DNA of 64,000 nt from Haliotis asinina (Eukaryota > Mollusca > Gastropoda > Lepetellida > Haliotidae). The notes beneath the pieces were generated by a model that did no database searches, was not told the origin of the DNA, and worked only from the letters and a program-made list of their open reading frames with translations. The position numbers were made by a program, and so were the translations under genes. This document shows positions 1 through 11,059 of the stretch, in pieces. The DNA is taken from NCBI RefSeq assembly GCF_037392515.1, contig NC_090290.1, positions 23,209,753-23,273,752 of the forward strand, written 5' to 3'. The stretch's first letter is position 1. Every line of letters begins with the position of its first letter.

Positions 1-240
1 TGTTTTACAATAGGCCTTACATTAATATTATTAGGTATTTTCTGTACAGGTAACAATGCAATATAGGCAACATTCCTTACATCTTTAGCTACATTCTCTA
101 CAGATTAGAATCCAGAAGTGGACAATAGGCCTTACATTATTAGCCATATTCTGCACAACCGGCAAATCAGTAGTAGAAAATATTGCTTACATTAGTGACA
201 TATGTTTATTTGGAAGTGTTGCATAACCATATTTTCCAAG
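1..240. repeat. Degenerate ~58-bp tandem repeat
   Basis: Four diverged units begin near 5, 61, 121 and 179. They share a core like ATAGGCCTTACATTA followed by a TTCTGTACAG-like block. The array probably continues beyond the left edge. No coding frame is supported. Confidence 0.5.
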
Positions 241-1347
241 AAATAGAGCAAAGGAGTTTGACCTAAGCTTTTTAAAGTAATCTAGTTTATAACTCATGCT
301 TCCTTAACCTGAATAAATTGGACATTCATCATTTCTACCGTTGACATTGATTCATTGTTACAAAATGAACGATAAGTGTAAATGATTGGGTTTATCGACA
401 GCATTTCGTTTGGTTTTGGTATTTGTGGTTTGCGCGAAATCCAAATTCCTAGACTCGAGGGAGACAAAATTAACGTCTACCATCCTTTGTTCCAGACAGT
501 GAAAGTAGTAGAGTTTAAATATCCTTTTTTATTTAAAAGATATATGGTTGAACATCTGACTCTGTAACCATTGCATGTTCGTCGCGTTAGAATAGAATTG
601 ACACTCTTCCAGTCTTCAATATCGTCTCCGTATTCGTGCTCCCATTTAGGAAACTGATTATGTAAAATATTTTAATATCTATTTTACAGAGACACTGTGA
701 ATCTTTACTGTGTTTGTTCAAGTCATATGTATGAAATTGTAATCTTTGATGACGGATTTTAATTTCACCCACACGAATAGGGAAATCATCGGAGCACTGC
801 AATACCATCTGCAGAACTGCATCCCAAAATGTGCAAGAACTATATACGATCATGGGTTCGAATTCGGTGTGGTTGTATATTTAGAATTGTTCATGGCTTA
901 TAGCAAAATAATAAATGTCCCATGCCTATATTAATTTGGGATTTCATCCCATCTGAAGATGACATTTCCAGATATGACTGACACACTGTATAAAATACCG
1001 TTGACCAACTCACTGTCAAGTTTCTAAATGTCCATTCACAGAGAGCATGTATATCCCTTAGATTTCTGTAGTGCTTGATGTTCATGTTTCAATGCTATAT
1101 ATTCTATATATCATGTCGGTATTCTGCTTTTGCTTTGGAAATGAATAATTAGATCCATTTTGTTGAGTTGTGTGTCTGTTATGACCAATATTGTTTCGTC
1201 ATTGTTTGTCCCCGCCCCTACAAATATTGATTATAATTGTCCCTGGACCAGACAAACGAGTGACTGAAATTATGAGCAACACTGACAGGAAATCAACCAG
1301 CACTAGGTCCCGTACGACACGAACAGAGTGCACAGGATTTCTTAGTA
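241..1347. other. Intergenic, no gene recognised
   Basis: AT-rich sequence with only short unsupported open frames of up to 88 codons. I see no splice-linked exons, no recognisable protein similarity and no clear repeat. Confidence 0.5.
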
Positions 1348-1483
1348 AGTGGGTGAGTATCCCAGAAATATCATTGCGGGTGATTCCACAAATGGGCTTT
1401 ACACATTTAACTTATGTGCGGAATCGAACTCGGCTGTTCGGTGTGACGAGTGGAAGAGCGAACCACTAGGCTACCCGACCGCC
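1348..1483 (-). repeat. tRNA-like SINE (family S1), minus orientation
   Basis: Read on the minus strand it shows a tRNA-like head: GGTAGCCTAGTGGTTCGC as A box and GTTCGATTCCGCAC as B box. The shared 3' module follows. The copy is diverged and lacks a good (ACTC)n tail. Confidence 0.75.
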
Positions 1484-1974
1484 AGGCGGAGGATTAAATC
1501 TATCCTGGAATTCCCACAGCTTCACTGCTGGGAGAATATGTAAATGTAAATATTGTAAGAATGGAATGAATCATGGTCTCTGGCAACGATATAGTTTCAG
1601 CGCGACATCTTTCAAGACCTTCCAGGTCCACCTCCAGGCAAGCAGCAAACCCTCTCTACATTCAAATATGGTGAAGGGTGATGATAAAGATGGTCTGTGG
1701 AGGTGATGAGTTGGCACAAAAGGTATCCTCATCAGCAGCATTTTCGGCAGAGGTGTCTTCTCACAAACGTCTGTGACTACAGGTGTATGTTTTGTTTCAA
1801 AAACATATTATATTCATTCAAGAAAAGGATTGAGCCCAAGCTATCCAATTTCGAAAAACACTCTCCTAAACGTATGTATATGTCAGCAAGTACTTTGTGA
1901 TGGTTTCTTGGTGTCTGTGACAACGGTACCATGTGTAGTTGGGAAGTATTCTCTAATAGTGTCTGTGACTACAG
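1484..1974. other. Intergenic, no gene recognised
   Basis: No gene is seen. The last ~100 bases contain diverged pieces of the minisatellite unit that follows (GTCTGTGACTACAGGTGTA appears twice). Confidence 0.45.
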
Positions 1975-2582
1975 GTGTAGATTGGCAAGTGTTCTCTAAT
2001 GATCATTGGGACTACAGGTGTAGATTGGCAAGTGTTATCTAATGATCATTGGGACTACAGGTGTAGATTGGCAAGTGTTATCTAATGATCATTGGGACTA
2101 CAGGTGTAGATTGGCAAGTGTTATCTAATGATCATTGGGACTACAGGTGTAGATTGGCAAGTGTTATCTAATGATCATTGGGACTACAGGTGTAGATTGG
2201 CAAGTGTTATCTAATGATCATTGGGACTACAGGTGTAGATTGGCAAGCGTTATCTAATGATCATTGGGACTACAGGTGTAGATTGGCAAGTGTTATCTAA
2301 TGATCATTGGGACTACAGGTGTAGATTGGCAAGTGTTTCCTAATAATATATGTGCCGTGGGTTTATTGCCCACTTGGGTACACCGTGTAGATTGGCAAGT
2401 GTTATCTAATGATCATTGGGACTACAGGTGTAGATTGGCAAGCGTTATCTAATGATCATTGGGACTACAGGTGTAGATTGGCAAGTGTTATCTAATGATC
2501 ATTGGGACTACAGGTGTAGATTGGCAAGTGTTTCCTAATAATATATGTGCCGTGGGTTTATTGCCCACTTGGGTACACCGTC
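1975..2582. repeat. 43-bp minisatellite in two blocks
   Basis: The unit starts GTGTAGATTGGCAAGTGTTA and ends GGGACTACAG. Unit starts occur at 1975, 2018, 2061 and so on, nine in the first block, then about four from 2383. Both blocks end in the same ~55-bp segment (CCTAATAATATATGTGCCGT to GGGTACACC). The array therefore grew in two steps, unit expansion and then duplication of a block with its flank. Copies are nearly identical, so expansion looks recent. Confidence 0.95.
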
Positions 2583-3005
2583 TACAGTTGGTTTCTGGTG
2601 ATTGTACATAAGATACAGTGTTGCCCATCTATACATCTATATTTTACGATAGCTTCTGAGGTTAGTGTTTACACTAAAATCACATTTCGCGAGGGCCGGT
2701 TTTGAGACGCCAATTACATCACGTATTTGTCATATTCAGCTGCGACAAATTACATCATTGAATTCCATATACATCTGAGAATGCAATTACAAATGTCTTT
2801 TGTCACCAATACCAACTGTCTCGATAAAACGAAGCGACAGATATTCGGTGTGAAAACGAGCGCTGTGCTCCGAAGACTTTCCACTATCAGGGAGCCTATA
2901 TAGGTACTGTTGTAGATTATCCCTGGTTCGGCTAAACACTGGTGAAACTGCGCTGGAACGAGCCAAGTCACTGTGTGCGTTGGAGCATGACGAGGTACAC
3001 TATAG
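2583..3005. other. Intergenic, no gene recognised
   Basis: No gene-like structure is seen. It may include part of a transposon-like segment flanking the palindrome that follows. Confidence 0.35.
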
Positions 3006-3144
3006 GTTATCACATCGTGTCGAGGGAAATATGGGGTTTTATCAGTCCCTCGTAAGGTTGTAATACAACCTTACTCCGCTCGGGGAATACAACCTTACGA
3101 GGGACTGATAAAACCCCGTATTTCCCTCGACACGATGTGATAAC
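3006..3144. repeat. 139-bp near-perfect palindrome (MITE-like hairpin)
   Basis: Arms of about 57 bp begin GTTATCACATCGTGTCGAGG and return as the reverse complement ending at 3144. I see one internal mismatch. The loop is about 25 bp. The DNA just to the right (3145-3450) has the CpG-rich look of a transposable element and may belong to the same unit. No transposase is present. Confidence 0.85.
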
Positions 3145-3740
3145 GCATTTATCTAGCTGAATGTTTTCACTAAATCAAAACAAAACATCGTTTCATTGCT
3201 GCCATGTTGACACCAGCTGATCGTTTGACCTCAATGCACCGCACGTTACTAAAGGCTTGTCGATGCACGCTTTTCTCACTTCGCGTCGTCACCGAGGCGT
3301 AGCGGGGTGATATGACTTTCGTAGCGGGATTACACGACTTTTATACTCCCGCTCGCGGATCGTGATGGATGTACATGGTATTTTATCAGAGTCACGTGGA
3401 CCAATCAAAACTCGACATTCTTACATGAGGCTAGACAATTAGTACAAATGGTAAAGAAAGCAAGAGCGTGACCTATCCCTGTTGTAGAGTATCTCTGGTA
3501 TTATGATGTATATTTTGCGTTTTGTTCAATTATTATTTTTTTATGAAACTAATTTAAATGTCTACATTTAGCCTTGTTCAATATCATATCATATCATACA
3601 TGGATATAGGCTATGCGTTTTATATTCTTTGAACGTTTTTATTGATTGACAATATTCAGACGGTTTTACTGTTTTTCGTCAACAGTTTTTAGATTGTTTC
3701 AAATATTATTGATATATAGCTCTATCATGTATTTTGTATT
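3145..3740. other. CpG-rich repeat-like DNA, then AT-rich DNA
   Basis: 3240-3420 carries CpG-dense sequence including ATCAGAGTCACGTGGACCAATC, similar in style to the dispersed repeats near 30.4 and 39.9 kb. No gene is recognised. Confidence 0.35.
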
Positions 3741-3801
3741 GTTCTCGTCACGATATGGCTGCGATATTGCCGATGCGACGATAAACTCACTCACTCACTC
3801 A
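3741..3801 (+). repeat. SINE 3'-end fragment (third family, S3)
   Basis: The segment has TCGTCACGATATGGCTGCGA, then GATATTGCCGATGCGACG and an AAACTCACTCACTCACTC tail. This is the 3' end of a SINE related in its tail to S1 and S2. The head is missing. Confidence 0.6.
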
Positions 3802-4175
3802 GACGGTGTTTGGGTAGCCTTGTAGTCAATATAAGAGGCTTGCTGGTTAAGCTGATGCATTGGTGATGGATCCTGGATCCTGCGTCGGGATTTATTTATC
3901 TGAGACTGTCCCATCATGGTATTGTGGGCATATTGCTTAAAGCTTACTCACTCAATATAAGATTATAGTGTCAGAATCAGATTGTAAGGTTAATGAAGAG
4001 TTTCTTCCAGAGAAGTGAGGACTGCTTGATGCGTTGTTAACGTTAATTTCAGGGGTCAGTTTTACAATATTGGACCAAGACCATTTAGGTAAAGAAATAA
4101 AAAACCCACAAATGCAACAAAGAAAAAAAAACAAAGGGGTGATTGAGATGGGGAGAGGGAGGGACAAAGAGAATA
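3802..4175. other. No gene recognised
   Basis: Short AT-rich spacer between two SINE copies, with poly-A stretches near 4125. No coding or regulatory feature can be supported. Confidence 0.4.
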
Positions 4176-4445
4176 TGAGTGAGTGGGTGAGTGTAGTTTT
4201 ACGCCGCACTCAGCAATATTACAGCTATATGGCGGTCTGTAAATAATCGAGTCTGGACCAGACAATCCAGTGATCAACAACATGAGCATCGATCTGCGCA
4301 ATTGGGAACCGATGACATGCGTCAACCAAGTCAGCGAGCCTGACCACCCGATCCCGTTAGTCGCCTCTTACGACAAGCTGAGTCGCCTTTTTTGGCAAGC
4401 ATGGGTTGCTGAAGGCCTATTCTACCCCGGGACCTTCACGGGTCG
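4176..4445 (-). repeat. SINE family S2, nearly complete, minus orientation
   Basis: On the + strand it starts GTGAGTGGGTGAGTGTAGTT, continues through ACGCCGCACTCAGCAATATT, and ends CGGGACCTTCACGGGTCG. The shared (ACTC)n 3' tail puts the element on the minus strand. This is one of the best-preserved S2 copies, with a small duplication around 4376-4400. Confidence 0.85.
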
Positions 4446-5954
4446 AAGAGAATATGACATGGGGAGGAAAAGAGAGATAGATAGCGGGAGAGAGAGGGTG
4501 AAGGGATAGGGAGAGAGAAAGAAGTGGGGGAGGGATAGATCACAAATATTTCCTCCAGGTGTCCTTCGGTTTAAGTGAAGATTACCAGTAAGATGATTGC
4601 CTAACCCACTTCTTCATACGTCCGTTGGAAATTACTGTGGTTGGAAAACTTCCCCCAACGTCCGCAGATGCCACTTGCCATTTTGTATATTTGGTACATG
4701 TGCACCAGTTACAGCAACGCTTTACAATGATCAGTACGCATTTGGGAATCGAAACCACAATAAAAGGTCTTTGCCACGCCAAAGAAACTAAACTATCACA
4801 GGCCATCCCTCTAATAACACCCCCCACCCCCCACCCCCCTCAATCTTACTACACACAACCTCACCTTCTCCCCCCTCACCAAGACGCATTATTTATAATT
4901 ATTACAAACTTTACGACATCTGTCACAAATCAACGCAGTTTCATTTTCAAGGGTCGCCTCAGGGCTCTATATCCTGTTCGTGAACTGGCAGTTACTTTCT
5001 TAGACTGGTTCCCCTGCCCTATTCCGCGCTGCGCTATCGCTGCACTACTTTGTGTAGCCAGCTTGCTGAGCGTAGCATAGGCAGAGTACCAGTCTATTAC
5101 TTTCTCCGAAATCTTGTCCCGAGGAGCTGAAATTGTATTCTCGGAGAATGAAGATACACAAATACACAGATATAGTATATTCTAGCATTTGTATTTGAAA
5201 GAGTATCTCAGTTTTTACTGGTTTTAATCAAAGTATTGTAGTAATTTTCTCCTGTCTTAGAGCTTCCTTCAAGCGAGACGTGCTCCCCAAGCCTTTTTTG
5301 GTGGGTTTTGAGGCAAAAAGACCGGTGTCAGGCCTGTTCTGATGCAGAACGACCTCCTGGTAAACAAGAACAGGTTGGATCGGCGAAGAGAACATGTTTA
5401 CGAGAAGTAGGCGGTGCACGACAATGGGTAAACCTGTTTGGTTTGTGAAAGTCAGAGCAGATGTTGAGTAGTGCACCTGCAGTGTATGGCGATGAAACTG
5501 ATTCTGCGCGAAGCTGCATACGCGTTTCTTATAACACTCTCACGTGGTTGGTGTAGCAAGTCGGTAACATTCACTGTTTGCTATCGGGCAACATGAGGCC
5601 CCTTCGCTTACAATGGAAAACGCCGGTGAGCGGCACTCGTACATGCTAATACGGGTCAGTTGTCAAGTCTGTGCTCAACTTATCCTTATTTGCCAGTAAC
5701 TGGTTAGATCATCGATCATGCATTTTGAACACTGTAATTTTGCAATATGTTAGATAGTGTAGATGTCAACGTGACAAATGGTGGGGTATTATTATACAGT
5801 TTAAGTCGTTCTGCTTCAACTCTCTTGTATTCTAAGTCTGGGTACAAACTCAATCAATCAAAAATGTAAATAGTAGTTAGCAGTTCATCCTCGCCAGATT
5901 CCTGAGACAAACATGATGTGTCATATACACACCCTTTGATGGATACACAGGATG
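4446..5954. other. Intergenic, no gene recognised; imperfect hairpin at ~5000-5095
   Basis: Purine-rich DNA at 4446-4540 and a C-rich tract at 4818-4840 are low-complexity. At about 5000-5095, AGACTGGTTCCCCTGCCC returns as GGCAGAGTACCAGTCT, an imperfect inverted repeat of possible MITE origin. Open frames here (for example 4625-5080) resemble nothing I know and cross the low-complexity tract. Confidence 0.4.
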
Positions 5955-6083
5955 TGTAAACAGGATGCAGACAACGGAAGGTCATAGATCATGTGACAGC
6001 CTCAATATAAGTAGCAGTTACGTGCATTGGTGTAACAGGATCCTTCAAGCATCGTACTGCATTCTTAGATATCTGAAAGACAG
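5955..6083 (+). promoter_or_regulatory. Candidate promoter and untranslated first exon of the first DUF4430 gene
   Basis: A TATA-like AATATAAG lies at 6004-6011. About 75 bp downstream is a splice donor, GAAAGACAG|GTAGGG (exon end 6083). The block resembles 18345-18473, just upstream of the paralogue: both have TGTGTAAACAGG, then a CATGTGACA/CACGTGACA box, then GATATCTGAAA before the donor. The coding exon at 13308 is preceded by a splice acceptor (13290-13291), so an upstream untranslated exon is needed. Linking the two is inference. Confidence 0.5.
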
Positions 6084-6112
6084 GTAGGGTGTATGTGCAT
6101 GATGATATGTGT

Positions 6113-6302
6113 AAATCGTTAATCGTTGATTACTCGTTAACTGTCGATTACTCGTTAACTGTCGATTACTCGTTACCTGTCTATTACTCGTTCACTGTCG
6201 ATTACTCGTTACCTGTCGATTACTCGTTAACTGTCTATTACTCGTTAACTGTCGATTACTCGTGAACTGTCGATTACTCGTGAACTGTCGATTACTCAGT
6301 AA
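6113..6302. repeat. 18-bp minisatellite
   Basis: About ten copies of a unit like CTCGTTAACTGTCGATTA, with C/G and T/A variants between copies. It lies in the inferred long 5' intron of the first DUF4430 gene. Confidence 0.9.
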
Positions 6303-7319
6303 CTTGTATTGAGGACAAATGTTTGTCTGAAGTAAAATAGTCAGCAAGCTTGGATTACTCCCCAGTCAGAAATAACAATCCCGAATATGAAAAAGAATTA
6401 GATTCGGGATTCGAATGCCCAATCTCCAATCTGTTTCAACCCTCATATTACAGTAATGTTACACGTAAAGTGCAGTTATCTCTTTTTCCAATTTGTTTAC
6501 GTCTGTAATATCCTTGGCATGTAAATGTGATACGAAATGGGGTTTAACGTTGCAAATTATATCTGTTTGGGTTGTTTTGAATGAGACAAATTAAACAGCT
6601 CAAAAACATGAAATGGTGACTCCAACACAATACATAGTAGTTAATATGGACGAATACCAGAATGGCCAAGTGAGTCCTGAACGCATTCGCCCATTTCTAT
6701 TGTGGTGAACCAAACGACATTGTACGCGCTGTAAACAACCATCACACGTGCAGAATCTACCTGTTGTTTAAAAACAACCCTTGGGAGCTAAACAATTCTA
6801 CACGACAGGTGGAGCCACGTCAACACTCATTACACTTGATTCACACCTGGGACGGATATGCCACTTTGAACATCTGTTTTTATCATATTTTTGACATTAC
6901 ATCTGTGTCTCGGCATCCAAATGTGGAGAAATTCTGCTCACACAATCATCAAGTAGTGATTTTTTCAACGAGTTTGGCACCCGTAAACAAGTGTGTGACG
7001 TCACAACAGTAAACAATCTCTCATCAAAGTGTCTTGATCCTCTTAGACATTCAAGTTTTGGTACTGCTACCACATACGATGATCACCAATCCCCATGCGT
7101 TTTGTGGACTTCAGATTTGTTATATGACTTATCCTATCGACGAAATTTGAATAAGATAAACATGCGTAGTGTGTTTTCATGTGACGTCACCATGTCTCGC
7201 TACGACTCAGAGACTGTCTTACAACATGATTCATGAGCACTGGCTAGGGGTCGGGCCGAGTGTGCTGTGAGTGAGCTATCGTCAGGGGCCATATCAAAAG
7301 TCATTTCCCAAATAAGTAT
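6303..7319. other. Inferred intron DNA, no gene recognised
   Basis: AT-rich sequence with two short open frames (6764-7012, 6991-7236) that resemble nothing I know. The last few hundred bases may be the 5' untranslated region of the LINE that follows. The LINE's exact 5' end is not visible. Confidence 0.35.
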
Positions 7320-9672
7320 GTGTTCCAATGACGTTGAAATGAATCATGGTCCCCTGTCTCTGGAAGATCTCCAGAGTTATATCCTCAGTGAACTCCGCAA
7401 TGTGAAAGATGACCTCACGTCCCACCCAGATCGTTGATGTAAACGGTCAAATTACCCTAATCTACTCTACAAGCGACATACTGGAGTCAACTATAACTGA
7501 AGAGCAGAAAGACGTAAATGACGTTAAGGGTAAATTTGAGGTTACGTACGGTGACTTTGACGCTACAACTGAAACGGTGGACTCAACGGCTGAACGTCTT
7601 GCTCGTATGGATAAGGAACTTTCAGTCGGCACGAAAACATGAACTTGTATGGCATACCTGAGCAGGAGGGTGAAATGTCAAAGCCTGCAAAAGCGCAGTT
7701 TTATCAGTCTTAACCGAACACGTAACCTTCAAATCCTGGCAGCCAAGTGACGTCGTGCGTGCGCATCGTCTTGGCAAGAAACGAGATGGTATAAACAAAC
7801 CGCGGCCAGTGATAACAAAATTGGCTCTGTCCGACGATAAGGTCCGCGCGTTGAAAGCTAGATACGTACTAGAGTCAGTGGTTATGGAATTGCTAATAAC
7901 TTAACCAAACGTCAACGTCAGCAAATCATGAGTCTGAAAAACACTGACTTATTCGGTTTCTTTAAAAATGGTAGCCTTGTTACCAAACGTTGCATTCAAC
8001 CCGCTACATCCCGTATGAGTGGAAATTTCTTTCGCCAGGCAGAAAGTGGTTTCAGTGGGCTAGAAGCTGGAACCAGCCAATAGGACAATGGCCAAAGCCG
8101 GGACCACATTTCACAGGGATCTCCTACACAGCACACAGATATTTTTCTGTCTTTTCTGCACTATGCTGGAACATTAATGGCCTGTCTAGTAAACTTGGTA
8201 ATAATGATTTTAAAACCTATTTGAGTAACCTAAAGATAGTTAGTTTTCTTGAGACCTTTGTTAGTACACTAGTAACTCCACGGTGGTTTGAGAACTACGA
8301 TTTTTATTACAGTCCAGTTGTAAAGCTGTCGGAGCTGTCTCGTGGCATTTGTATTGGGTCACTTTCATGATATATCAAAATAATCAACACGAACGTTGAC
8401 AACCTACTTTGCATAAAACTAAAGAAAGAAGCTTTTTCACTAAATAGGGGTATAGCCTTGTTGTGCACACATATCCACCTAGACGGGTCGTCATATTACG
8501 CTACATATAACACTAATTGTCACATAAATCAAATTGAAACTTTCGTAGTAGAAAATCTGAGTGATCTCAAGGACTCGCATATAGTTCTTTGTGGTGACAT
8601 GAACGCGAGAACAGGAGAAGAGAATAAAGTTCTAGTTGAACTTGATGCACGGAGTGCTGAACACATGCAGAGACACTCTCTGCCATGATGGCGTCTCTGT
8701 GTCAAACCGAAAGTCACATGACAGAGCGATCAATAAATTTTGCGTATACTTCTTGACTTTTGCTATGCTCTACAGCTTTATATTGTAAATGGAAGAGCTG
8801 CCTGTGACATGGAAGAGGAATGTACATATATAGGCCAGTAGGGTTGCAGCGTCAATGATTACTTAATATGCACTCCATCTTGCTTTCAGTTTATTGAGAA
8901 ACTAAACATTGGCGACCGATCTGAGTCTGATCACTCCCCATTAGAACTGACCTGTAATTTCGCATGTACACTCTCGAGTAGAAATCCCTCTGATCTAGAA
9001 GAGAAAATTGTGTGGAATGATTCACTCAAGGATACACTTTTATCCATCTTGCGACCTAAGCTATCTCTGTTGCTCTGTTGTAATCACCGATGCGTTAGAT
9101 ATTGATAAAGAACTAGCAATAAGCGACTTTGTCAAAACTGCTTTAGAAGCCGCGCAGTGTATGAGGAAGACGACTAACCCTGACAGGAAACCTAAAGTTA
9201 AACTTAACAAAGAGTGTAGAGCAGCTAAAAACGTGTTAGAAAAGCACTTAGAAGATAAGATGTAATCGTTCTGATAACAATCGAGGTTTATATTGTAGGG
9301 AACGAAATACATATACAGCTTTTTGTAACTTTCAGAATAAACCAGTGCAAAAACAACCTAAGAAAGAAAGTTACACGGCTCTTTACATAACCCATCCGTT
9401 TTCTGGAAACGAGTCCGCACACTCAGACAAAAACAAGCCCCTGTAATCAGATATCAAAACCAGAATGGCTTGTCCATTTTAAGTCAGTCTTTAAGAATGG
9501 CAGTATCATTCAGATTATCCAGAATGAAGATATCTGTACAGATGACTCACCCTCATATTACATACAGTGAATGGCATTAATAGTCTTAAATGTGGTAAAT
9601 CACCTGGTCCTGATCTGGTTCTTGTGGAAATGTTGAAATGTTCAAATTCTGAAATTCTGCCTTTTCTTAGTA
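7320..9672 (+). mobile_element. Broken LINE, 5' part: ORF1 remnant, endonuclease, start of reverse transcriptase
   Basis: The ORF1 remnant (about 7409-8030) has an acidic, coiled-coil-like start and then VRAHRLGKKRDGINKPRPV, as in LINE RNA-binding ORF1 proteins. An APE-type endonuclease follows: WNINGLSS near 8170, FLET near 8250, LCGDMNARTG near 8590 and SESDHSPLEL near 8925. The reverse transcriptase begins near 9590 with CGKSPGPDLVLVEML. The frame is interrupted several times by stops and frameshifts, so the copy is dead. Then the sequence enters a Tc1-like transposon. The clade is probably in the CR1/L2/jockey range but is not resolved by eye. The copy sits in the inferred 5' intron of the DUF4430 gene, in the same orientation. 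Confidence 0.88.
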
Positions 9673-10850
9673 AACATACATAGGGAAAAAAGTTAAGCAA
9701 CCCCAGAAGAAAATTGGTAAAATGTCGTGTTAGTACTAAGCAAATGAAATATCACTGATCAACAGTCTTTGGGCAGTATATGACCTGAATGTTCATGGAC
9801 ACCGAGCATTGCTACTGAATACACCATGCACGTGAAGCTGATGACCCATGATTTTTTCAGCTTGCAGTTGCACTTGCAAATTTCACTATTTAATGGCTTG
9901 TTCTGAGATGGTTTATCATTTCCCTCAAAAATGGCTCGTTGGGGGATATCAGAAGCACAACGATGGCAAATCATTTGTCTATCGTTCAGCGGGATTGCCC
10001 TCCAAAGCAATCTCAAGGCAGACTGGCTACCATTACACACTAATAAGCAGATTAATTCGAAAGCATGCACAAACCAATGAAGTCAAGGACCGTCCACGCT
10101 CTGGACGACCTCCTGCGACGTCTCGTCGTGAAGACAGAGCGCTTATACGGCTGGTGCGACGTTTTCCATTTGCATCAAACACAGTCCTGAAACATCAGTG
10201 GTTACCAAATCGCCGACTGAACACTAAGACTATCAAGAAACGACTTAAAGCTGCAGGACTTGCTTCACGGTGGGTTAACAGGTGTCCCCAGTTGACAAAT
10301 AACCATAAAAGACGGCGATTGATAAGGAGTCAAGCGAGACGGTACTGGAATCTAAGGTCGTGGAGGAGGATCCATTGGTCGGATGACAGTCGGTTCATAC
10401 TTCATGCCAAAGATGGGCGAGTACGTGTTTGGAGGCGTAAAAATACGGCCTATAGTGCCAAGAACAACCTTCCCACTGTTCCTTTCAGTGGAGGCTCAGA
10501 AATGTTTTGGGGATGCTTTCCCCACGATCGTAAGTTGGACCTTCTGACGATTCTCACAGGTGCACGGTACATCCAGGAGGTGCTCCAGGTCCTTCCTCAT
10601 TTCGATAACAACCCGCTTGCCTTCAGACCTGTTTTCATGGATCATAATGCTAGACCTCCTCGATCTATCGCAGTGAATAACTTTATTCACAAGAATGCTG
10701 GCTATGAGTCCTGATCTCAACCCGATCGAGCACATTTGGGACATTATTGGACGACGTAAGCAAAAGCGAGATCATCCTATCCTGAGCCTTCAGCAGCTGG
10801 AGGCAGCATTGCATGAAGAATGGCATACATTATCCATGAGGCTTTGTTAG
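9673..10850 (+). mobile_element. Broken Tc1-like transposon inserted in the LINE
   Basis: A candidate left end near 9673-9700 reads TAGGGAAAAAAGTTAAGCAA, like many Tc1/mariner termini. The transposase remnant (about 9950-10850) has paired helix-turn-helix DNA-binding sequence with a KDRPRSGRPPAT linker. The first catalytic Asp is in HWSDDSRF, the second position reads MDHNARPP (family norm near QDNARPH), and SPDLNPIEHIW carries the last acidic residue. A frameshift near 10710 separates that motif from the main frame. I could not find a matching right terminal repeat. It splits the LINE reverse transcriptase and is therefore younger than the LINE. Confidence 0.85.
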
Positions 10851-11059
10851 GGGTATGGGTCGGAGAACAGAGACTGTCATCCGGGCAAATGGAGGATATA
10901 CACTTTATTAACTGTAATTTGTTGTAGACACCAAATGTGAGTTTGTTGACAAATGCCATCATCACATGCTCACCGTGCCAGCTCCATAGTTTCAGCCCGC
11001 GTTCACTTTGATGAAAATTCAGTCGTTAATTGCTATGACCTAAAACAATAAAAAGATTG

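Noticed and set aside
1975-2582. CRISPR-like array
   Set aside because: Units are directly tandem with no unique spacers, and the DNA is eukaryotic; the same holds for every other array here.
4625-5080. 151-codon plus-strand frame
   Set aside because: Passes through a CCCCCA low-complexity tract and a hairpin repeat; resembles no known protein.
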